Below are positions 1-12,928 of a DNA stretch of 35,382 nt, piece by piece (the first letter of the stretch is position 1; every line of letters begins with the position of its first letter). The position numbers and the translations under genes were made by a program. Source of the stretch: Natronomonas sp. (GTDB lineage: Archaea > Halobacteriota > Halobacteria > Halobacteriales > Haloarculaceae); assembly GCF_028274965.1 (NCBI RefSeq), contig NZ_JAQCNO010000026.1:1-35382 (forward strand), given 5' to 3'. The notes beneath the pieces are model-generated. The model was not told the origin of the DNA. It ran no database searches and saw only the letters and a program-made list of their open reading frames with translations.

Positions 1-230
1 AGCGTGTCGTAGGCCGTCGCCGTCGGCTTGTACCCGCCTTTCGGGCCCGGTACCCCCTCGACGAGCTGTAGGGCCTTGAGGCTCTGCATCTGGTTGCGGA
101 TCGTCCCGGGGTTCCTGTCGACCTTCGACGCGATGTCCTCGCCCTTGACCGCGCTTTCGGACTCCCGGTAGAGGTTGATGAGCTCCTGGAGGATCGTCTT
201 CTGGCTGGGTGTGAGTTCGATCGATGACAT
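1..230 (-). CDS. Winged-helix transcriptional regulator, N-terminal part (runs off the window)
   Basis: Only the first 76 codons are in the window; the gene reads leftward out of it. The protein opens with [18 protein letters not shown]. Helix-turn-helix features follow: a segment resembling [20 protein letters not shown], then [18 protein letters not shown], the recognition helix and wing of a winged-helix domain. From memory, this resembles a conserved haloarchaeal regulator often labelled Rrf2- or TrmB-like, whose C-terminal part is not a classical ligand domain; I could not see that part. A TTTAA element at 255-259 on the minus strand lies 25-29 bases before the ATG, so the transcript is probably leaderless. 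It lies downstream of gyrA on the same strand, separated by 176 bases and its own promoter. The targets are unknown. Confidence 0.75.
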   Translation of the reverse strand, partial: MSSIELTPSQKTILQELINLYRESESAVKGEDIASKVDRNPGTIRNQMQSLKALQLVEGVPGPKGGYKPTATAYDT

Positions 231-250
231 AATTATCGTTTAGTAGTTTT

Positions 251-260
251 AGACTTAAAG
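251..260 (-). promoter_or_regulatory. TATA element for the winged-helix regulator
   Basis: The minus strand reads CTTTAAGTCT here, in an AT-rich island unlike the surrounding sequence. It sits 21-30 bases before the ATG at 230, the spacing expected for a leaderless archaeal transcript. Confidence 0.5.
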
Positions 261-406
261 CCGACGGTGGTTCCACCGGGTGCTCCGCGGCGTCGTTCCG
301 TCGGTCCGGACGGCCGCTCTGTCGGCCCGGGCTCGGATCGAACCGGACTCATCAACGGGCGGCCGTCGCACATCGAGCGAACACACTCGGCGAGCGATCC
401 GAAACG

Positions 407-4884
<4,478 letters not shown>

Positions 4885-4904
4885 TCAGTACGGTCCCGAC
4901 GGGG

Positions 4905-4910
4905 TTTTAC
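4905..4910 (+). promoter_or_regulatory. TATA box of the top6B-top6A operon
   Basis: TTTTAC lies 27-32 bases before the top6B ATG at 4937, the normal spacing for a leaderless transcript. It is only about 80 bases from the oppositely oriented gyrB TATA box, so both topoisomerase operons share one intergenic regulatory region. Confidence 0.5.
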
Positions 4911-4936
4911 GTTCCGGGAGGTCTATTACCCGGTAG

Positions 4937-7330
4937 ATGACCTCGTATCAGTCGCAACTCGGGGACGACGGCGGCGGCGCCGTCGCCGAGGAGCTCGCGG
5001 AGAACCAACGTTCCATCTCTATCGCCGAGTTCTTCGAGAAGAACAAGCAGATGCTCGGCTTCGATAGCGACGCGAAAGCGCTCGTCACCGCCGTCAAGGA
5101 GGCCGTCGACAACGCCTTGGACGCGACGGAGGAGGCGAACATTCTCCCGGACATCTACGTCGAAATCGAGGAGGTCGGCGGGTACTACCGCCTCGTCGTC
5201 GAGGACAACGGCCCCGGCATCACGAAAGAGCAGGTCCCGAAGGTGTTCGGCAAACTGCTGTACGGGTCGCGGTTCCACGCCCGGGCACAGACGCGGGGCC
5301 AACAGGGGATCGGCATCTCCGCGGCCGTCCTGTACGCACAGCTCACCTCCGGGAAACCGGCGAAGGTGACCTCGAAGACCGAACGCGGCGACGGCGCGCG
5401 GTACTTCGAACTCACGATCGACACGGACACGAACGAACCGGAGATCGACGTCGAGCGCGACACGAGGTGGGAGCGCCCCCACGGGACCCGCATCGAGATC
5501 GAGATGGAGGGGAACATGCGGGCCCGGAGACAGCTCCACGACTACATCAAACACACCGCCGTCGTCAACCCCCACGCGAGAATCGAGTTCGAGGAGCCCG
5601 ACGCGTCGTTCAAGTTCGAACGGGTCACCGACGAGCTCCCGCCGGAGACAGAGGAGATCAGACCCCACCCCCACGGCGTCGAGCTCGGCACGCTCTTGAA
5701 GATGCTCGAGGCGACCGACTCGTACTCCCTCTCGGGGTTCCTCCAGGGCGAGTTCACCCGCGTCGGCGCGAAGACCGCCGAGAGCATCCTCGACAACTTC
5801 CGGGACAGACACTTCGGCAGAGAGCCCGCCTGGCGGTCACCGCGGGCGCGCGGAGAAACGGACGTCGAGGCCGCCGTCGCGGACGCCGTCGCCAACAAGA
5901 GCGCCGAGGCGACCGCCGCGATCGCAGAGCGCTTGGACGGAGCGATCCGGGATCGAGACCGGATCGCACACGCCGAACTCGCGTCGCTGGTCGGGGAGTT
6001 GGCCGACGAGATCGAAACCGAGTTCGACCAGACGTTCGGCTCGACGGTCCGGGAGAACGCCGTCGACGCCGCCTGGGGGGAGATCATCCGCGACCGGGCG
6101 AGCGACTGTTATGCCCTCGTCGACGGGGCGACGACGACCCGGAAGGACGACGCCGCGATCGAGGGCTTGGCGGACCGCCTGGCCGACAAGTTCGACGACC
6201 AGGAGGACGCCAGAAACCGGATCACCCGCGAGGGCCTCCGGGAGTTCGTCGGGCGGGCGGCCGACGCGACCGAGGAGTACGACGACGCGACCTTCGGCGA
6301 GACCGCCCGCGAGAACGTCGTCGAGGCGGTCTGGGACGCGTCGGTCACGGTCCCCGACGACCCGCCGAACGTCGCCGACGTCGCCGGGGACAGAGACGCC
6401 GCCGCCCGGCTGCTCGAGGCGATGCGGGAGACCGACATCCTCTCGCCGCCGACGGACTGTCTCGCGCCGATCTCCGAGGATCTCGTCGTGGCCGGGCTGA
6501 AAAAGGAGTACGACGCCGACTTCTACACGTCGGTGACCAGGGACGCGTCCGTCCACGGCGGCGACCCCTTCGTCGTCGAGGTCGGCATCGCCTACGGCGG
6601 CGAGATCGAGGCCGACGGCGGCGTGGACGTGCTCCGCTTCGCCAACCGGGTGCCGCTCGTGTACCAACGCGGCGCCTGCGCGACCGTCGACGTGCTCAAA
6701 GGCGTCAACTGGCGGAACTACGGCCTCGATCAGCCGGGCGGTAGCGGGATCCCGAACGGCCCCGGCGTCATCATGGTCCACGTCGCCTCGACGAGCGTCC
6801 CGTTCACGAGCGAGTCGAAGGACGCGGTGGCGAACATCCCCGAGATCGAGGACGAACTCCGGCTCGCGCTCCAGGAGGCCGGCCGGGGGATGCAGTCACA
6901 CCTCAAAAAGCAGCGCTCGCTCCGGAAGCGACGCCGGAAACAGAACGTGATCGCCGACATCCTCCCCGACATGGCCGAGAAGCTCTCGGAGGTCACGGGA
7001 CGAGAGCCTCTCGACGTCGAGGACTCGCTGGCGCGGATCATGAACAACGTCCTCGTCGAGCGGGCGACCGACGGCGCGACGGTCCGGCTGTCGGTCCACA
7101 ACTACGGCGACACGAACGTCTCCCCGGAGATCACGGAGATCGTCACGACCGACCCCGGCGAGCCCGGGGGGGCGACGGTCGTCGAGATGGACGGCGAGTG
7201 GTTCATCAAGTGGTCGCCGACCGTCGAGAGCGGCACGACGGCGACCCTCGAGTACGACGCGGACGACGACGCCGAGTTCGACATCTCCGTCGACGGCGTC
7301 GAGGCCGAGAAACTCACTGTCAACACATAA
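4937..7330 (+). CDS. top6B: DNA topoisomerase VI subunit B
   Basis: This is the ATPase subunit of the type IIB topoisomerase, which relaxes and decatenates DNA with Top6A. The GHKL fold is clear: EAVDNALDA at 55-63 (N-box), then DNGPGI and GQQGIG. The transducer has [15 protein letters not shown] and a conserved lysine in [10 protein letters not shown]. At 797 residues it is much longer than Sulfolobus (about 530) or Methanosarcina (about 620) Top6B. The extra length is an acidic helical insertion at about residues 315-480, after the segment [13 protein letters not shown]. This insertion contains two diverged copies of a roughly 70-residue unit, with matching tryptophans at W380 and W466. A C-terminal Ig-like region (about 700-797) follows, as in Methanosarcina. 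top6A starts one base after the stop, so the two are surely co-transcribed. Confidence 0.97.
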   Translation: MTSYQSQLGDDGGGAVAEELAENQRSISIAEFFEKNKQMLGFDSDAKALVTAVKEAVDNALDATEEANILPDIYVEIEEVGGYYRLVVEDNGPGITKEQVPKVFGKLLYGSRFHARAQTRGQQGIGISAAVLYAQLTSGKPAKVTSKTERGDGARYFELTIDTDTNEPEIDVERDTRWERPHGTRIEIEMEGNMRARRQLHDYIKHTAVVNPHARIEFEEPDASFKFERVTDELPPETEEIRPHPHGVELGTLLKMLEATDSYSLSGFLQGEFTRVGAKTAESILDNFRDRHFGREPAWRSPRARGETDVEAAVADAVANKSAEATAAIAERLDGAIRDRDRIAHAELASLVGELADEIETEFDQTFGSTVRENAVDAAWGEIIRDRASDCYALVDGATTTRKDDAAIEGLADRLADKFDDQEDARNRITREGLREFVGRAADATEEYDDATFGETARENVVEAVWDASVTVPDDPPNVADVAGDRDAAARLLEAMRETDILSPPTDCLAPISEDLVVAGLKKEYDADFYTSVTRDASVHGGDPFVVEVGIAYGGEIEADGGVDVLRFANRVPLVYQRGACATVDVLKGVNWRNYGLDQPGGSGIPNGPGVIMVHVASTSVPFTSESKDAVANIPEIEDELRLALQEAGRGMQSHLKKQRSLRKRRRKQNVIADILPDMAEKLSEVTGREPLDVEDSLARIMNNVLVERATDGATVRLSVHNYGDTNVSPEITEIVTTDPGEPGGATVVEMDGEWFIKWSPTVESGTTATLEYDADDDAEFDISVDGVEAEKLTVNT

Positions 7331-7331
7331 C

Positions 7332-8438
7332 ATGAGCACCGAATCAGACACCGACGTGAAGGACGAAATCGCGCGCGAGCAGCTGATCGAACTCGCGAGC
7401 GACTTCTACGACCAGTTCGCCGAGGGGAACGTCCCGACGATGGAGATCCCCACCCGGACGAAGAGCAACATCGTCTTCGACGAGGACAAGGACGTCTGGG
7501 TGTACGGCGACCGGACGTCGACCCGCTCGGCCAACAGCGTCCAGGGGGCCCAGAAGCTCCTGAAGGCGATCTACACCATCGAGTTCCTCGCCGAGCAGCT
7601 CGAAGAGGAGCGGTCCTCGACGCTGCGGGAGCTGTACTACCTCTCGGAGTCGTGGGACGAGGAGCGCGCGCAGTTCTCCGGGCAGGACGAGTCGAACCAG
7701 CTCGTCGAGGACTTAGAGATCGTCAGCGAGGTGACCCGCGAGGACTTCCACATGCGACCCGAGGAGTCCGGCGCGACGATCATGGGGCCGCTGTACCTCC
7801 GCGAGCAGACCCGCCGCGGCGAGCGGGAGATCCACTGCCAGGAGGACGTCGGCGAGGGCGGGTATCAGATCCCCAACAACCCCGATACGATCGAGTTCCT
7901 GGAGCACGACGCCGACTTCGTCCTCTGTGTCGAGACGGGCGGGATGCGGGACCGACTCGTCGAGAACGGCTTCGACGAGGAGTACAATGTCATCATCGTC
8001 CACCTCAAGGGCCAACCGGCGCGGGCGACCCGCCGGATCACAAAGCGGCTCCGCGACGAGCTCGACCTCCCCGTGGTCGTCTTCTGTGACGGCGATCCGT
8101 GGTCGTACCGGATCTACGCCTCGGTCTCGTACGGCTCGATCAAATCGGCTCACCTCTCGGAGTACCTCGCAACGCCGGCCGCCGAGTACGTCGGCATCCA
8201 GCCCGTCGACATCGTCAACTACGAGCTCCCGACCGACCCGCTCAGCGACTCCGACCGGAACGCCTTACAGAGCGAACTCGACGACCCCCGGTTTCAGGAC
8301 GACTACTGGCGCGAGCAGATCGAACTCCAACTCGAGATCGACAAGAAGGCCGAACAGCAGGCGCTCGCCTCCCGCGGGCTCGATTTCGTGACCGACACCT
8401 ACCTCCCCGAGCGGCTCGGGGAGATGGACGTCCTGTGA
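7332..8438 (+). CDS. top6A: DNA topoisomerase VI subunit A (Spo11 family)
   Basis: This is the DNA-cleaving subunit of topoisomerase VI. The winged-helix/5Y-CAP domain carries [12 protein letters not shown]; by comparison with Spo11 the catalytic tyrosine is Y103, the second of the pair. The TOPRIM domain provides E201 in [11 protein letters not shown] and the DGDPWS motif with D253 and D255, which bind the metal ions. Length (368 aa) is normal for the archaeal family. It starts one base after the top6B stop codon and has no separate promoter, which fits stoichiometric production of an A2B2 enzyme. The downstream gene is convergent, with only 3 bases between stop codons. Confidence 0.98.
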   Translation: MSTESDTDVKDEIAREQLIELASDFYDQFAEGNVPTMEIPTRTKSNIVFDEDKDVWVYGDRTSTRSANSVQGAQKLLKAIYTIEFLAEQLEEERSSTLRELYYLSESWDEERAQFSGQDESNQLVEDLEIVSEVTREDFHMRPEESGATIMGPLYLREQTRRGEREIHCQEDVGEGGYQIPNNPDTIEFLEHDADFVLCVETGGMRDRLVENGFDEEYNVIIVHLKGQPARATRRITKRLRDELDLPVVVFCDGDPWSYRIYASVSYGSIKSAHLSEYLATPAAEYVGIQPVDIVNYELPTDPLSDSDRNALQSELDDPRFQDDYWREQIELQLEIDKKAEQQALASRGLDFVTDTYLPERLGEMDVL

Positions 8439-8441
8439 GCG

Positions 8442-9134
8442 TCAACCGTCCACGCGGACGTCGATGCCGCGCTCTGTGAGTTCGCTCGCGAACGCGTCGG
8501 CGTCGGCTTCGATCGCCCCGAAGGTGTCGTAGTGGATCGGCACGACCACCTCCGGATCGAGAGCCGCGGCCAGTTCCGCCGCCTCGTGGCGGTCCATGGT
8601 CACCGCGCCGCCGATCGGCGGGCAGAACACGTCCGCGCTCACGCGTTCGTGGCCCGCCAAGACGTCGGTGTCCCCGGGGACGTAGACGACCGTCCCCCCG
8701 AGGGCGATGCGGAACCCACAGCCGCGGCCCTTCGGGTGGTACGGCTCGCCGTTCTCCCGGACCCGGGGGCCCTCGGGGTCGTTGTACGCCGCCGTCGTCC
8801 AGAGGATCGCCCCGCCGACCGCGATGTCGGCCTCCGCGTCCACCGTCCGAACCGGGTACGGGAGCTCCGAAAACCGCTCGACGCGGCGGTCAATCAGGTG
8901 GGCGTTTACCCCCTCGAAGGCCACGACCGTGGCTTCGGACCCGGCGACCGTCCTGATCCCCGCCGGGTCGTAGTGGTGGCCGTGGGTCACGCACACGACG
9001 TCCCCGTCGCCGCCGTCGTGGCCATCTAGTACGCCGTGGCGGCCGGGATCGACGTAGACGACCGTGTCCTCGCCCTCGAGTCTGAGCGTCGCGTGACCCA
9101 GCCACGAGACCGACACGCCGCCGTGTTCGATCAT
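8442..9134 (-). CDS. UlaG-like metallo-beta-lactamase-fold hydrolase
   Basis: The 230-residue protein has the layout of the UlaG/UPF0173 branch of the metallo-beta-lactamase superfamily. It begins with VSWLGHATLRLEGEDTVVYVDP, a superfamily-typical opening. It also has VVYVPGDTDVL (GDTD), a GGAVTMD loop and VVPIHYDTFG with the late histidine. The first metal motif is unusual, THGHHYDP in place of THxHxDH, so the third histidine of the classical motif is missing or displaced. The substrate cannot be inferred. The gene follows lig on the same strand after 54 bases and may be co-transcribed with it and psmB. It converges with top6A. Confidence 0.8.
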   Translation of the reverse strand: MIEHGGVSVSWLGHATLRLEGEDTVVYVDPGRHGVLDGHDGGDGDVVCVTHGHHYDPAGIRTVAGSEATVVAFEGVNAHLIDRRVERFSELPYPVRTVDAEADIAVGGAILWTTAAYNDPEGPRVRENGEPYHPKGRGCGFRIALGGTVVYVPGDTDVLAGHERVSADVFCPPIGGAVTMDRHEAAELAAALDPEVVVPIHYDTFGAIEADADAFASELTERGIDVRVDG

Positions 9135-9188
9135 GCCGACCCGTTCGGACGCGACCGGTACAAACCCGCCGATCCCGGGGCGTCAGCG

Positions 9189-10895
9189 TTAGGCCGGGTC
9201 CCCGCCGCCGCCTTTGCCCCCGTTCGCCGTCTCCGCGCCCGCGGCCGATCCGTACAGCCGCTTGACCCGCCCGAGCGTGTCGGCGTCGGCGGGCGATCTG
9301 TCTTCCCTGACGCCGACGAACCGCGGGAACCGCAGCGCGTACCCCGAGGCGTACGTCGGGGACCGTTGGATCTCCTCGTACCCCACCTCGAACACCACCG
9401 CGGGCTCGATGGCGACGGCGGTGCCGGTCTCCGAGCGGACGTGCGGTTCGAGCCGTTCGTGCAGCGACCGGAGTTTCGCGTCGGTGATGCCGGTTGCGAC
9501 CTTCCCGATCGGCTCGTACTCCTCCTCGGTCCGGACCGAGAGGAGAAACGTCCCGAAGCGGTTCGCGCGCCGCCCCTCGCCCCACTCCGCGCCCGTCACG
9601 ACGAGATCGAGCGTCTCGACGTCCGGTTTCCGCTTGAGCCAGTTCCGGCCGCGGTCCCCCGGCGTGTACGGCCCCGCCGGGTTCTTGAGCACGATCCCCT
9701 CGTGGCCGGCCTCGAGGGCCTCCGCCTCGATCGCGGCTATCGCGTCGGGTTCCTCGGACAGCGCGCGCTCGACGGCGAGGTCGCCGGCGATCCCCTCGAG
9801 GCGTTCGCCGCGGCGTTCAAGCGGCGCATCGAGGAGGTCCTCGCCGTCCGCGTGCAGACAGTCGAAGGCGTGGAACTCGACCGCGACGTCCTCGCGGGCG
9901 GCCTCGACGCCGTGTTTCCGTCGGAACCGCCGGAGGACCTCCTGGAACGGCCGCGGGGTACCGTCGTCCTCGACGGCGACGGCCTCACCGTCGAGGATCG
10001 CCGGCACGTCGAGCGCCCCGGCGACGGCGTCGGCGACCTCCGGTAGCGATCCCGTCACCTCCTCTACGTTCCGCGAGAACAGCCACACGGTCTCGCCGTC
10101 GTAGTGCGCCTGGATCCTCACGCCGTCGAACTTCGTCTCGACGACGGCCTCGCCCCACGATTCGAGCGCCTCAAGCGCCGTCCCGGTCTGTGCCAACATC
10201 GCCTGAACGGGCCGACCGACGCGGAGCCGTATCCCCTCTATCCCGTCGAGGCCCGCCTCGCGGGCCGTCCGGGCCACGAGACCGCAGTCGTTCGAGACCT
10301 GCAGGGCGCGCTCGACGGCCGACGACGGGACGTCGAACGCCTCGGCGATGGCGTCTCTGACCGTCCCCTCGCCGACCCCGATCCGCATCTCTCCGAGGAC
10401 GAGGCGGGCGAGAAACCGCGCCTCGGTCGGCTCGGACCCGCTGAACAGCCCGAAGAGGGTGTCGAGTTTGACGTCCCTGCTCCCGCTTCCGGAGGCGGTT
10501 GCGACCCCCCGGAGGGTCGCTTCGACGTCGCCGACCGACCGCGATCCGGCGTTCTTTTCGCCCTCGCCGAACGCCGAGAGCCCGCGCTGGCCGCCCAGGC
10601 GCAACCCCTCGGCGACGGCGCCGATCTCGCCCGTGTCGGCGAGTTCGGCCTCGATGTCGGAGGCGCTCACGTTCGGACCGTCGGCCTTCGCCAGCGCCGC
10701 ATAACAGAGCGCCGGGCCGACGTCGAGGGTGGTGTCATCGTGGGCCGGGACGATCCGGCCCTGAACGAACCGCGACGCCGCCCCGAGGTCGTCGCCGGCG
10801 TTTTCGAGGAGATCGGCGACGAGATCGACGGTGTCGAGGTCGGCCTCCTCGGCCTCGATACCGGCCGCGCGATCGGCGAAGTCGGAGAAATCCAT
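9189..10895 (-). CDS. lig: ATP-dependent DNA ligase
   Basis: This is the archaeal replicative ligase, which seals nicks using ATP. Motif I is ETKFDGVRIQ with the adenylated lysine at K255. An N-terminal DNA-binding domain of about 200 residues precedes it, with the typical LVLGEMRIGVGEGTVRDA helix. Later motifs include LFSRNVEEVTGSLPEV (motif III region), AILDGEAVAV (motif IIIa), EGIVLKNP (motif IV) and WLKRKPD (motif V). The OB domain ends in RFPRFVGVREDRSP, with a Gly-rich, poorly conserved tail. At 568 residues it has the usual length. The start MDFSDFADRAAGI is the natural N-terminus. It lies 89 bases downstream of psmB on the same strand, and I see no clear TATA box of its own. Confidence 0.96.
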   Translation of the reverse strand: MDFSDFADRAAGIEAEEADLDTVDLVADLLENAGDDLGAASRFVQGRIVPAHDDTTLDVGPALCYAALAKADGPNVSASDIEAELADTGEIGAVAEGLRLGGQRGLSAFGEGEKNAGSRSVGDVEATLRGVATASGSGSRDVKLDTLFGLFSGSEPTEARFLARLVLGEMRIGVGEGTVRDAIAEAFDVPSSAVERALQVSNDCGLVARTAREAGLDGIEGIRLRVGRPVQAMLAQTGTALEALESWGEAVVETKFDGVRIQAHYDGETVWLFSRNVEEVTGSLPEVADAVAGALDVPAILDGEAVAVEDDGTPRPFQEVLRRFRRKHGVEAAREDVAVEFHAFDCLHADGEDLLDAPLERRGERLEGIAGDLAVERALSEEPDAIAAIEAEALEAGHEGIVLKNPAGPYTPGDRGRNWLKRKPDVETLDLVVTGAEWGEGRRANRFGTFLLSVRTEEEYEPIGKVATGITDAKLRSLHERLEPHVRSETGTAVAIEPAVVFEVGYEEIQRSPTYASGYALRFPRFVGVREDRSPADADTLGRVKRLYGSAAGAETANGGKGGGGDPA

Positions 10896-10984
10896 CGGTG
10901 TGTGGCGATCGAAACGTCCCGACGACGGGTCGTCGTGACCCTCGCGATCCGGACCTTCCCGAACCTCAGTCCGGCTTGGACGCC

Positions 10985-11704
10985 TTACAGGACCTCGTCG
11001 AAGTCCTTGTGGCCCTTGATGTCGACGTTTCCGTCGGTGATCGTCGCGAGGAACACGCCGTTGCCGGACCCGGTGTCGCGCTCGACGGCCGCCTTGATGC
11101 CCGAGGCGGCGACCTCCTTTGCTTCCTCGTTGGTCATGTCGTCGCGGTACTCCCGTTCGAGCGTCCCGTAGGCGACCGTCAGCCCCGACCCGGTGACGGT
11201 GTAGTCGTCGGCCATGACGCCGCCGGCGGGGTCGATCGAGTAGACGTGGTGCCCCTCGTCGTCGACGCCGCCGAGGATCGGATTGATCGCAAAGAAGGGG
11301 CCGCCGCGGGCGAAGTTACCGGCGAGCGTCGCGAGCGCGCTGATGGAGATGTCCTCGCCGCGTCGGGCCTCGTAGAGGTCCACCTCTGCCCGGAGCGACC
11401 GGATGAACGACTGCGCGCCGCCGACGCTCCCGACGAGCGTCAGCGCGGCCGAGGGGTGGATCTGCTCGACCTTCTGGACGTCCTTGTTCGAAACGAACCG
11501 CCCGCCCAGCGAGGCGCGCATGTCGGTCGCGATGACGACGCCCTCGGCGGTCGACACGCCGATCGTCGTCGTTCCGGTCTTGTTGACGTTATCGAGGTCG
11601 TCGACGGAGAGATCGTTCGACGGGACGTCACCCAGTTCCGGTTCGTACGGCGAGAGGGTGTGGTCCTGTCCGGTCCGCGGCAGGGGAGAATCGGGTTGAC
11701 GCAT
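10985..11704 (-). CDS. psmB: Proteasome beta subunit
   Basis: This is the proteolytic subunit of the archaeal 20S proteasome. The open frame extends much further upstream, but that part overlaps the divergent DUF555 gene and is not proteasomal. The ATG at 11704 (MRQPDSPLPRTG) gives 239 aa and sits behind a strong TATA box. Residues 1-44 are the propeptide. Self-cleavage at NKTG|TTTIGV exposes T45 as the catalytic N-terminal threonine. Conserved residues follow, including the TDMRAS and SNKDVQKV segments (conserved Asp and Lys), and GSGLTVAYG near the C-terminal third. The ligase gene follows on the same strand. Confidence 0.96.
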   Translation of the reverse strand: MRQPDSPLPRTGQDHTLSPYEPELGDVPSNDLSVDDLDNVNKTGTTTIGVSTAEGVVIATDMRASLGGRFVSNKDVQKVEQIHPSAALTLVGSVGGAQSFIRSLRAEVDLYEARRGEDISISALATLAGNFARGGPFFAINPILGGVDDEGHHVYSIDPAGGVMADDYTVTGSGLTVAYGTLEREYRDDMTNEEAKEVAASGIKAAVERDTGSGNGVFLATITDGNVDIKGHKDFDEVL

Positions 11705-11730
11705 TACTGATCGGTATACGCTGGCCGCCG

Positions 11731-11736
11731 ATAAAA
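11731..11736 (-). promoter_or_regulatory. TATA box of psmB
   Basis: TTTTAT on the minus strand lies 27-32 bases before the psmB ATG at 11704. This supports the ATG at 11704 over the longer open frame and indicates a leaderless transcript. Confidence 0.6.
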
Positions 11737-11812
11737 GCTTCCGGTTAGTGGTCAAACGGGCCCGCGGGGACGAAACAATAGGGCTATCCGTTCCCCACCG
11801 CTTCGGGCGGAC

Positions 11813-12178
11813 ATGAGCAACTACCTCGTCGCGATGGAGGCCGCCTGGCTGGTCCGCGACGTCGAGGAGATCGACGACGCGATCGGCGTCGCCGTCAGCG
11901 AGGCCGGCCGCCGTCTCAACGAAAACGACATGGACTACGTCGAGGTCGAGGTGGGCTCGACGCCGTGTCCGGCCTGCGGGGAGCCGTTCGACTCGGCGTT
12001 CATCGCCGCCGACACGGCGCTCGTCGGCCTCGGCCTCGAAATGAAGGTGTTCAACGCGGACAGCACCCAACACGCCTCCCGGATCGCGAAAAGCGAGATC
12101 GGCGGGGCGCTGCGCGACGTGCCGCTGAAGGTGATCGACACGTTCGAAACCGACGACGGGGACGAGGACGGGGACTGA
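11813..12178 (+). CDS. UPF0212/DUF555 family protein
   Basis: A 121-residue acidic protein beginning [17 protein letters not shown]. It matches, from memory, the archaeal DUF555 (UPF0212) family. It contains one [12 protein letters not shown] segment, a single CxxC pair that could bind zinc or form a redox centre if the protein dimerises. The tail is very acidic (TDDGDEDGD), a halophilic feature. It is transcribed divergently from psmB, with 108 bases between start codons; an AT-rich CGAAACAATAG at 11771-11781 may serve as its promoter. No function is established for the family that I can state with confidence. Confidence 0.85.
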   Translation: MSNYLVAMEAAWLVRDVEEIDDAIGVAVSEAGRRLNENDMDYVEVEVGSTPCPACGEPFDSAFIAADTALVGLGLEMKVFNADSTQHASRIAKSEIGGALRDVPLKVIDTFETDDGDEDGD

Positions 12179-12223
12179 GACGACGGCGGCGAGCGAAAAG
12201 CGGAGCCGCGACCCGGGGTCGGG

Positions 12224-12772
12224 TCAGGAGATGTGCGCCGCGACGTCGGCTTCCGTGATGATCCCGCGCAACTGACCGTCCTCGACGACCATCACCGCGT
12301 CCTGGTGGTTGAGGTGGGCGTTGATGCCGTCGAGCGTCGCGTCGGGCTCGACCGTCGTGATCGCCTCCCGCATCGCGTCGGCGACGGGGAGATCGGCGGC
12401 GCTTTCGGATTCGAGCTGCCTGATGTCCGAGTTCGAGATGATGCCCTGGGGTCGCCCGTCACGAACGACCGGCAGCTGGGAGTACCCCTCCGTGACCATC
12501 GCGTCGATCGCCTCCCGGACGCTGTCGTCCGGCGCGACGGTTATGACCCCCTCGTGCATGATGTCCGCGGCGTGCATCACCGTGCTTTCGGCCTCGTCTA
12601 AGGCCGTCACGATGCGCCGAAGCGTCGAGAGACGCGGGTCGACGTCGCCGCCCTCGATCCGCGCGATGAGCGGCTGGGAGACGTCGGCCCTGTCGGCGAG
12701 TTCGCTCTGCGTTAGCTCGAGCCCCGTCCGACGCTCCTTTAGATCCGTCGGCGTCGGTAGATCGGTACCCAT
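12224..12772 (-). CDS. HTH (Xre-type) regulator with two CBS domains
   Basis: The protein (182 aa) joins an N-terminal Cro/C1-type helix-turn-helix (about 8-62) to a CBS pair. The HTH region includes LTQSELADRADVSQPLIARI and ends in LSTLRRIVTALDE. CBS1 (about 66-118) reads MHEGVITVAPDDSV and later LPVVRDGRPQGIISNSDI. CBS2 (about 124-182) reads MREAITTVEPDATLDGI and later VMVVEDGQLRGIITEADV. CBS pairs commonly sense adenine nucleotides, so this is probably a ligand-responsive transcription factor. The target is unknown; the next gene upstream is purM, and an energy or purine link is only a guess. A TATA element (TTTTGTATAA) lies 21-30 bases before the start. Confidence 0.9.
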   Translation of the reverse strand: MGTDLPTPTDLKERRTGLELTQSELADRADVSQPLIARIEGGDVDPRLSTLRRIVTALDEAESTVMHAADIMHEGVITVAPDDSVREAIDAMVTEGYSQLPVVRDGRPQGIISNSDIRQLESESAADLPVADAMREAITTVEPDATLDGINAHLNHQDAVMVVEDGQLRGIITEADVAAHIS

Positions 12773-12790
12773 GTCGCTTAATTACCAACA

Positions 12791-12804
12791 GTTATACAAA
12801 AGCC
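12791..12804 (-). promoter_or_regulatory. TATA box of the HTH-CBS regulator
   Basis: The minus strand reads CTTTTGTATAACTG in an AT-rich island, 19-32 bases before the ATG at 12772. It directly abuts the GC-rich inverted repeat that begins at 12807. Confidence 0.6.
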
Positions 12805-12806
12805 TT

Positions 12807-12921
12807 CCCCCGCCCGACGGTTCATATACCGGGGCGGGGGCAGACGACGCGTGCGCTGAGAGACGCCGGTCGGCTCCCGAGGCGGGAGCGCGGGGCGAGA
12901 GCCGACCGCGGAGAGCCCCGC
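12807..12921. other. Structured intergenic segment: competing inverted repeats, possible small RNA or 3' UTR element
   Basis: Four dyads lie between the purM stop and the HTH-CBS promoter. CCCCCGCCC (12807-12815) pairs with GGGCGGGGG (12832-12840). GCTCCCG (12873-12879) pairs with CGGGAGC (12883-12889) around a 3-base loop. GCGGGGC (12890-12896) pairs with GCCCCGC (12915-12921). CGGTCGGCTC (12867-12876) pairs with GAGCCGACCG (12899-12908), which excludes the second and third. A TATA-like TTCATATACC at 12821-12830 points rightward and could start a plus-strand RNA near 12850. Alternatively the segment is the folded 3' end of purM mRNA. No tRNA, 5S or C/D-box pattern is recognisable. GC-rich DNA makes chance hairpins common, hence the low confidence. 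Confidence 0.3.
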
Positions 12922-12928
12922 CTGCTCG

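Noticed and set aside
11705-12073. N-terminal extension of the proteasome beta subunit
   Set aside because: The frame stays open but overlaps the divergent DUF555 gene, is unlike any proteasome propeptide, and lies upstream of the psmB TATA box at 11731-11736.
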